Shown: positions 38,950-41,864 of the stretch, in pieces | Layout: each line of letters begins with the position of its first letter | Numbering within the stretch: position 1 is the first letter of the stretch | Assembly (NCBI GenBank): GCA_021845505.1 | Contig: JAJZVU010000031.1 | Coordinates: 1-41,864 of the forward strand | Reading direction: 5' to 3' | DNA length: 41,864 nucleotides | From: Pseudomonadota bacterium | GTDB taxonomy: Bacteria; Pseudomonadota; Gammaproteobacteria; Burkholderiales; Burkholderiaceae_C | Translations under genes and position numbers: made by a program | Notes under the pieces: generated by a model | Seen by the model: only the letters and a program-made list of their open reading frames with translations | Databases searched by the model: none | What the model was told of the DNA's origin: nothing

Positions 38950-41864
38950 TCAGGGCAGGCTGACGCTCAGCCGCGCGCTGGGCTGGCAGTCCTTGTGCGA
39001 GGCGTCGAGCAGCAGCGGCGCGGCGATGAACTGGCGCAGCGCCGGCACCCCCAGGTCGTTCAGCGCGTCGCGCAGCGCCACCGCGCGGCGCATCGCCAGC
39101 GCCTGCAGGTAGCTGCTGCCGTCGGGGATGGACTGCAGCAGCAGGCGCTCCATCGTCGCCGGCGGCACGCTGCGCGCCAGCCCCAGCACGTCGTGCGGCT
39201 TGTCCGGCAGCGCGGTGCTGCGGTACAGCGCCGCCAGCGCCTGCTCGCGCGCCGAGGCCGGGACCTGCGTGGCCTTGGCATGGGCGTACAGCTCGGCGCG
39301 CGGTGCGTGGCTCTTCCACTGCGCGAGCAGGCGGCGCTCCAGCACCTGCTGGCGATACGCCAGTGCCTCGCTGGCGCCGCACACCTGGCCGGTGATGGTC
39401 ACCACCAGCTGCGGCTTGGCCTTGAGCAGGGTGGCGATGTCGGCCAGCTTCGGCCGCTCGGCGGCTTGCAGGCGCGCCGAGCCGGGGGGGAAGTCGACCA
39501 CGTTGAGCCGCGGCGGCGGGGCCTTGCCCTGGAACACATGGGCCATCAGCGAGAACGGGGCCGTCACCGCGCGCAACAGCAGCTTGCCGACCGCCTCGGC
39601 GATCACCGAGCCCAGGTTGAATTCCGGGTCGCGCAGCGACCCGGAGATCGGGATGTCCAGGTGGATGTTGCCGTTGCGGTCCTTGAGCAGCGACACCGCC
39701 AGCAGCAGCGGCAGCTTGGTCGCGCTCGGGCTGGGCACTTGCGGGCCGAAGGTCAGTTGCCGCAGGATCAGCCGGTTGTCGGCCTGCAGCCGGCCGCCGG
39801 GGTCGATGTCGTAGTGCACGTCCATCGACAGCAGGCCGCGCTCGATGCCATAGCCGGCGTAGTGCACCGAATAGGGGGTCAGCGGAGCGAGCTGAAGGTC
39901 GTCGACCCGCCCGCGCAGGTCGAGCTGCGGCGGACTCAGCAGCGGGTTGACCTTGCCGGCGACGGCCACCGGAGCCGTGCCTTCGGCGATGCCCCGCAGG
40001 TCGACCTCGGCCTGGCCCGGGGAGTCGGAGGCAAAGCCGCCGATGTGCCCCTGCACCTTGGTCAGGCTGGCCGAGTAGTTCGGCTGCACGAAATGGTCGC
40101 TCCAGTCGATGCGTCCGCCGTCCAGCGTGATGCCGCCGATGCGCACCTGCATGCCGCCGGACTTTCCGCCGGACTGGCCGCCGGAGCCGTGTGACGGCGG
40201 CGCGGCGGCGGAGCGCGGCGCCGAGCCCCCGGGCGCCGGCGCGGCCGCGCCCGGGTGGAGGATTTCAGCGACGTTCAGCCGCGCCTGGCGGCTCAGCGCC
40301 AGCCGGGCATGGAAGGTGTGCAGCACGACCTGGCCGATGTCCAGCCGGGTCGCCGGGGTGGCCCGCGGCCGCATGCGCAGCCGCAGCTGCTGCAGCTGCA
40401 GCGAGCGCCAGCCGAGCAGGCTGGATTCGGGATGGATCGTGTCGACCGCGACGTCGCGCAGGCCCACCGTGCCGGCGAAGGACACCGCCGGCCCGCCCTT
40501 GGCCAGGCTCAGGTCGAGCTGGCCGTCGGCGCTGGCGCTGGCGCGCAGCAGGCGGGCGTTGACCGGCGGCAGGTAGTTGGCCACCACCTGCGCCGGCAGC
40601 GACTGCGCGTGCAGCGTGGCGCGCACCCGCCAGGGCGCGGCCTGCAGCTGGCCTTGCAGCCGCAGCAGGCCGCCCGTCGGCGCGCTGCCCCGGGCCGCGG
40701 GCGCCTGGCGGGCATCGCGGATGCGCGCCTGCAGGTCGAAAGCCGCCGGGCCGTGCATCGGCCATTGCGCGTGGCGCAGATCGGCGTCGATTCCGCTGAG
40801 CGCCAGCACCACCGGCTGCGCCGGGTAGGTGTCCGACAGGTACGCGCTGCCGCCGCGTACCTGGGCATGGTCGAGTACCACGCTCCACGGCTTGGCGGGC
40901 GCGCCCGCCCGCCCGGACGGTGCGGCCGGCCGTGCGGCCGGCGCGGCGGCCTTGCCGAGCAGGCCGGGCGGAAGCAGCTGGGCGAAGCTCCAGCGGCCGC
41001 TGGAGTCGCGTGCCAGCGAGGCCTGCGGGCGCAGCACCTGCAGCATGCCCAGCTGCACGACATGGGACTGCAGGTCGATGCTGGCGTGCTGCAGCTGCAC
41101 GTCGGCCGCGCGCACCCCCGAGCCCGGTCCGCTGGCCGGTTGTTGCACGTCGAGGTCGCCGACGCGGATGCGCAGTGGCTGCGCGCGGCTCCAGTCCACT
41201 CGAGCCTGGCGCAGCACGATGCGGCTGGCGCGCGGTCCGCTGCCGGCGGCCGCCGTGCCGGGCTGCCAGCTGAAGCGCTGCCATTGCGCGTCGGCGATGT
41301 CGACGCGCAGAGTCGGCGCGGCCCAGTGCAGGTCCAGGCGCGCGTCCAGCGTGCCCGACGGAACCGCCCCGCCGTGCAGCAACGCGGCGGCGTAGGGTCG
41401 GGCCAGCCGAGGATCGAGGCCTTGCAGCTCGACCTGCGCGTCGTCGCCCGTGGCGCTGGCGTAGCCCTGCAGTCGCAGTTGCAGGCCGTGCGGTCCCTGC
41501 AGCGCCGCGCTGGCCTGCACCTTGCCCGCCAGCGGCCACGCTGCGGGTCCCACCTGCAGGCGGGGCATGCCCAGTTGCCAATCGACGGCCGGGCTGACCG
41601 TGGCGTCCTGCCAGCGCAACTGCGCGTCTTGCATCCGCAAGCCTCCCAGGCGCAGCTGCCAGCCCGGCGCGGCGCCGGGCCGGGCCGCCGGCGCGGCCGC
41701 TGCGGCCGCCGCTGGCTCCCGGCGTGTGTCGGCCGCGCTGGCACTCGAGGCCGCAGGCGGGGCGCTCGATGCCGCGGCGGGGGCGGAGGCGGGGGCGGGG
41801 GCGGAGGGCGGTTGCGGCTGCGCCGCCGCGGCCGGCTGGGGCGCGGCCAGAGGCCCGAGCAGGT
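38950..41864 (-). CDS. DUF748-domain AsmA-like envelope protein (N-terminus beyond window)
   Basis: About 971 residues are visible; the frame is still open at the right edge, so the start and any membrane anchor lie outside. The body is a long run of amphipathic beta repeats (LRLQGYAS, VDLRGIAEG, LDLRGRVDDL) like AsmA/TamB-type envelope proteins. The DUF748 core is near PYSVHYAGYGIERGLLSMDV, LPLLLAVSLLKDRNGNIHLDIPISGSLRDPEF and GKLLLRAVTAPFSLM. Such proteins are thought to move lipids between membranes, or to shape the periplasm; this is by family analogy. Two Pro/Ala/Gly-rich linkers interrupt it (around 40180-40250 and 40890-40950), and a third Pro/Ala stretch lies at the edge. The C-terminal 170 residues (VVDFPPGSARLQ, then a helical region) look OmpA-like. 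Only the conserved region is certain. Confidence 0.82.
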   Translation of the reverse strand, partial: LLGPLAAPQPAAAAQPQPPSAPAPASAPAAASSAPPAASSASAADTRREPAAAAAAAPAARPGAAPGWQLRLGGLRMQDAQLRWQDATVSPAVDWQLGMPRLQVGPAAWPLAGKVQASAALQGPHGLQLRLQGYASATGDDAQVELQGLDPRLARPYAAALLHGGAVPSGTLDARLDLHWAAPTLRVDIADAQWQRFSWQPGTAAAGSGPRASRIVLRQARVDWSRAQPLRIRVGDLDVQQPASGPGSGVRAADVQLQHASIDLQSHVVQLGMLQVLRPQASLARDSSGRWSFAQLLPPGLLGKAAAPAARPAAPSGRAGAPAKPWSVVLDHAQVRGGSAYLSDTYPAQPVVLALSGIDADLRHAQWPMHGPAAFDLQARIRDARQAPAARGSAPTGGLLRLQGQLQAAPWRVRATLHAQSLPAQVVANYLPPVNARLLRASASADGQLDLSLAKGGPAVSFAGTVGLRDVAVDTIHPESSLLGWRSLQLQQLRLRMRPRATPATRLDIGQVVLHTFHARLALSRQARLNVAEILHPGAAAPAPGGSAPRSAAAPPSHGSGGQSGGKSGGMQVRIGGITLDGGRIDWSDHFVQPNYSASLTKVQGHIGGFASDSPGQAEVDLRGIAEGTAPVAVAGKVNPLLSPPQLDLRGRVDDLQLAPLTPYSVHYAGYGIERGLLSMDVHYDIDPGGRLQADNRLILRQLTFGPQVPSPSATKLPLLLAVSLLKDRNGNIHLDIPISGSLRDPEFNLGSVIAEAVGKLLLRAVTAPFSLMAHVFQGKAPPPRLNVVDFPPGSARLQAAERPKLADIATLLKAKPQLVVTITGQVCGASEALAYRQQVLERRLLAQWKSHAPRAELYAHAKATQVPASAREQALAALYRSTALPDKPHDVLGLARSVPPATMERLLLQSIPDGSSYLQALAMRRAVALRDALNDLGVPALRQFIAAPLLLDASHKDCQPSARLSVSLP
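41779..41808 (+). other. G-tract cluster, potential G-quadruplex
   Basis: Runs of five G (41779, 41791 and 41797) and a GGG at 41806 are separated by one to seven bases on the plus strand, which is the template strand of the DUF748 gene. They fit the quadruplex rule, but they also simply encode a Pro/Ala linker on the other strand. Confidence 0.4.

Overview
The window is about 42 kb of very GC-rich, almost fully coding chromosomal DNA. Gene content and protein styles (DUF1841, gltBD followed by pdxH, a rsmI/yraN/SIS/BON block, a NadC-NadA pair, a DUF748 AsmA-like protein) point to a betaproteobacterium, most likely Burkholderiales. This is an inference from protein families, not from a search. 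No phage, integrase, CRISPR array, rRNA or tRNA was seen. The backbone looks like core genome, with one transposase-derived gene.

Layout. 1-2.6 kb: a small amino-acid-metabolism neighbourhood (FAD oxidoreductase fragment, saccharopine-dehydrogenase-like enzyme, divergent solute-binding protein), with four tandem 30-bp units at 181-300. 2.8-7.5 kb: a giant c-di-GMP protein in which a globin-sensor-like domain lies between GGDEF and EAL. 7.5-9.7 kb: DUF1841, an orphan ParA and an FNR-like regulator. Next to the regulator is an AT-rich perfect palindrome overlapping a predicted promoter. 9.8-11.8 kb: nadC-nadA (NAD synthesis). 11.8-14.5 kb, minus strand: 5-formyl-THF cyclo-ligase then MnmC. 14.5-19.9 kb: soluble lytic transglycosylase, NDUFA9-like epimerase, Rep helicase. 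19.9-22.8 kb: rsmI diverging from yraN - SIS protein (DiaA/GmhA) - DolP-like lipoprotein, the same order as in enterobacteria apart from lpoA; it ends in a strong terminator. Then ppa.

23.5-29.5 kb is a thiamin operon: promoter, TPP riboswitch, thiC, thiO, thiS, thiG and a thiD-thiE fusion. Together they make the pyrimidine (ThiC, ThiD) and thiazole (ThiO, ThiS, ThiG) halves and join them (ThiE). ThiF, ThiI, Dxs, IscS and ThiL functions must lie elsewhere. The ThiD part has no canonical start codon; an ATC with a well-placed ribosome binding site is the best candidate. After the operon comes a 231-aa REP-associated-transposase-like protein that has lost its HUH histidines. Its stop codon begins a long inverted repeat of the kind found beside such transposases. 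Then gltB-gltD (glutamate synthase), pdxH, a Tat-type DsbG-like thioredoxin-fold protein, and on the minus strand msrA with a long structured leader. A DUF748/AsmA-like protein runs off the right edge.

The most distinctive items are the GGDEF-globin-GAF-EAL protein, the HUH-less transposase relative with its adjacent palindrome, the palindromic operator between the FNR-like gene and nadC, the start of thiDE, and the msrA leader. Only one stretch longer than 300 bases lacks a gene: 38595-38949, described under the msrA leader and promoter.
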